Shown: piece after piece, positions 7,586 to 7,727 of the stretch | How positions within the stretch are numbered: the first letter of the stretch is position 1 | Layout: each line of letters starts with the position of its first letter | Source: JALNZF01 sp049793155 | GTDB lineage: Bacteria; Nitrospirota; UBA9217 | DNA: 7,727 nt | NCBI GenBank assembly: GCA_049793155.1 | Contig: JBARBN010000145.1 | Coordinates: 1-7,727, forward strand | Reading direction: 5' to 3' | Made by a program: the position numbers and the translations under genes | The notes under the pieces: generated by a model | Told to the model about the DNA's origin: nothing | The model's database searches: none | The model's input: the letters and a program-made list of their open reading frames with translations, nothing else

Positions 7586-7597
7586 AACTCCGAGCTC
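7586..7597 (-). repeat. Extra degenerate copy of the GTTCGGAGT-type repeat
   Basis: AACTCCGAGCTC on the plus strand reads GAGCTCGGAGTT on the minus strand, one base off the GAGTTCGGAGTT pattern of the left arm at 7476-7487. It lies just inside the right arm, so the right side of the region holds several staggered units rather than one clean terminal repeat. Confidence 0.45.
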
Positions 7598-7601
7598 TTT
7601 G

Positions 7602-7628
7602 TCGTTCCTTACTCCGAACACCGAACTC
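7602..7628 (-). repeat. Right arm of the imperfect 27-bp inverted repeat, overlapping the hemerythrin gene end
   Basis: The reverse complement matches 7469-7495 at 23 of 27 positions, with core ACTCCGAAC at 7611-7619 on the plus strand. Its outer end covers two bases of the stop codon of the neighbouring minus-strand gene (7627-7629). A further unit, GAGTTCGGAGC on the minus strand (7642-7632), lies inside the coding region. Confidence 0.55.
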
Positions 7629-7727
7629 ATCGCTCCGAACTCTTCCTGCTTCTCAGGAAGGCGCCGAACCTCATGTCCAGCGTCATGATATGATCGACGA
7701 TCCAGTCCACAACCACCGGGTTCGTGG
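7627..7727 (-). CDS. Hemerythrin-domain protein (bacteriohemerythrin type), C-terminal fragment; 5' end outside window
   Basis: Only the last 32 codons and the stop (TGA 7629-7627) are visible. The fragment reads VVDWIVDHIMTLDMRFGAFL, followed by a short basic and polar tail. DW-x3-H-I-x3-D matches the C-terminal helix of bacterial hemerythrins, where the His and Asp of H-x4-D are ligands to the non-haem di-iron O2-binding site; both are present. Hemerythrins bind O2 reversibly and serve in oxygen storage, delivery or sensing. It may be a stand-alone protein of about 130 residues or the end of a larger fusion such as a chemoreceptor, which cannot be told here. The gene converges on the kinase, so the two are not co-transcribed. 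The last codons (AAG AGT TCG GAG CGA) coincide with a copy of the local repeat, so the tail may be repeat-derived. Confidence 0.7.
   Translation of the reverse strand, partial: TNPVVVDWIVDHIMTLDMRFGAFLRSRKSSER

Larger units (their letters stand above)
7465..7626. other. Short convergent intergenic region, repeat-bearing, no clear terminator
   Basis: The stretch between the kinase stop and the stop of the opposing hemerythrin-type gene carries GTTCGGAGT-family repeats at both ends and an AT-rich centre (about 7498-7580). Convergent genes would be expected to share a terminator here, but I see no compact GC-rich hairpin followed by a T-run on either strand. The T-run at 7570-7575 has only the loop-less palindrome CTCATGAG just before it. 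Confidence 0.5.

Overview
The window reads as a chromosomal segment of a Gram-negative bacterium. The evidence is a class A penicillin-binding protein of the PBP1A type, a hybrid sensor kinase with five PAS domains, and a bacteriohemerythrin-type protein. This mix and the moderately GC-rich sequence would suit Desulfobacterota (Geobacter-like) or Nitrospirota, but the lineage is an inference. No RNA gene, CRISPR array or transposase gene was recognised.

Layout. (1) Positions 2471 to 1, minus strand: a PBP1A-type bifunctional peptidoglycan synthase. It runs off the left edge with 823 codons visible and every catalytic motif intact. (2) Positions 2472-2934: a divergent intergenic region. It holds a good sigma70-type promoter facing each way. 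The rightward one (TTGACA, 17 nt, TAAAAT) is followed at once by a perfect 14-bp palindrome over the expected transcription start. A leader of about 230 nt follows, with a weak 30-codon frame and a possible hairpin. (3) Positions 2935-7464, plus strand: a 1509-residue membrane hybrid histidine kinase. Its order is TM, extracytoplasmic Cache-like sensor, TM, PAS, PAS, PAS with a Cys cluster, PAS, GAF, PAS, HisKA, HATPase, receiver. (4) Positions 7465-7626: a short intergenic stretch with degenerate GTTCGGAGT-type repeats, including two imperfect 27-bp arms in inverted orientation. (5) Positions 7727 to 7627, minus strand: the C-terminal 32 codons of a hemerythrin-domain protein, convergent with the kinase.

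How they fit together. The PBP gene and the kinase gene are transcribed away from each other under separate promoters, so there is no direct sign of a shared pathway. The kinase has no response-regulator or Hpt gene beside it here, so its partner is unknown. The hemerythrin neighbour and the Cys-rich PAS domain make a redox or oxygen-related input conceivable, but that is inference. The features most worth a second look are the palindrome over the kinase promoter start, the CX10CX2C PAS domain, and the inverted repeats that run into the end of the hemerythrin gene.
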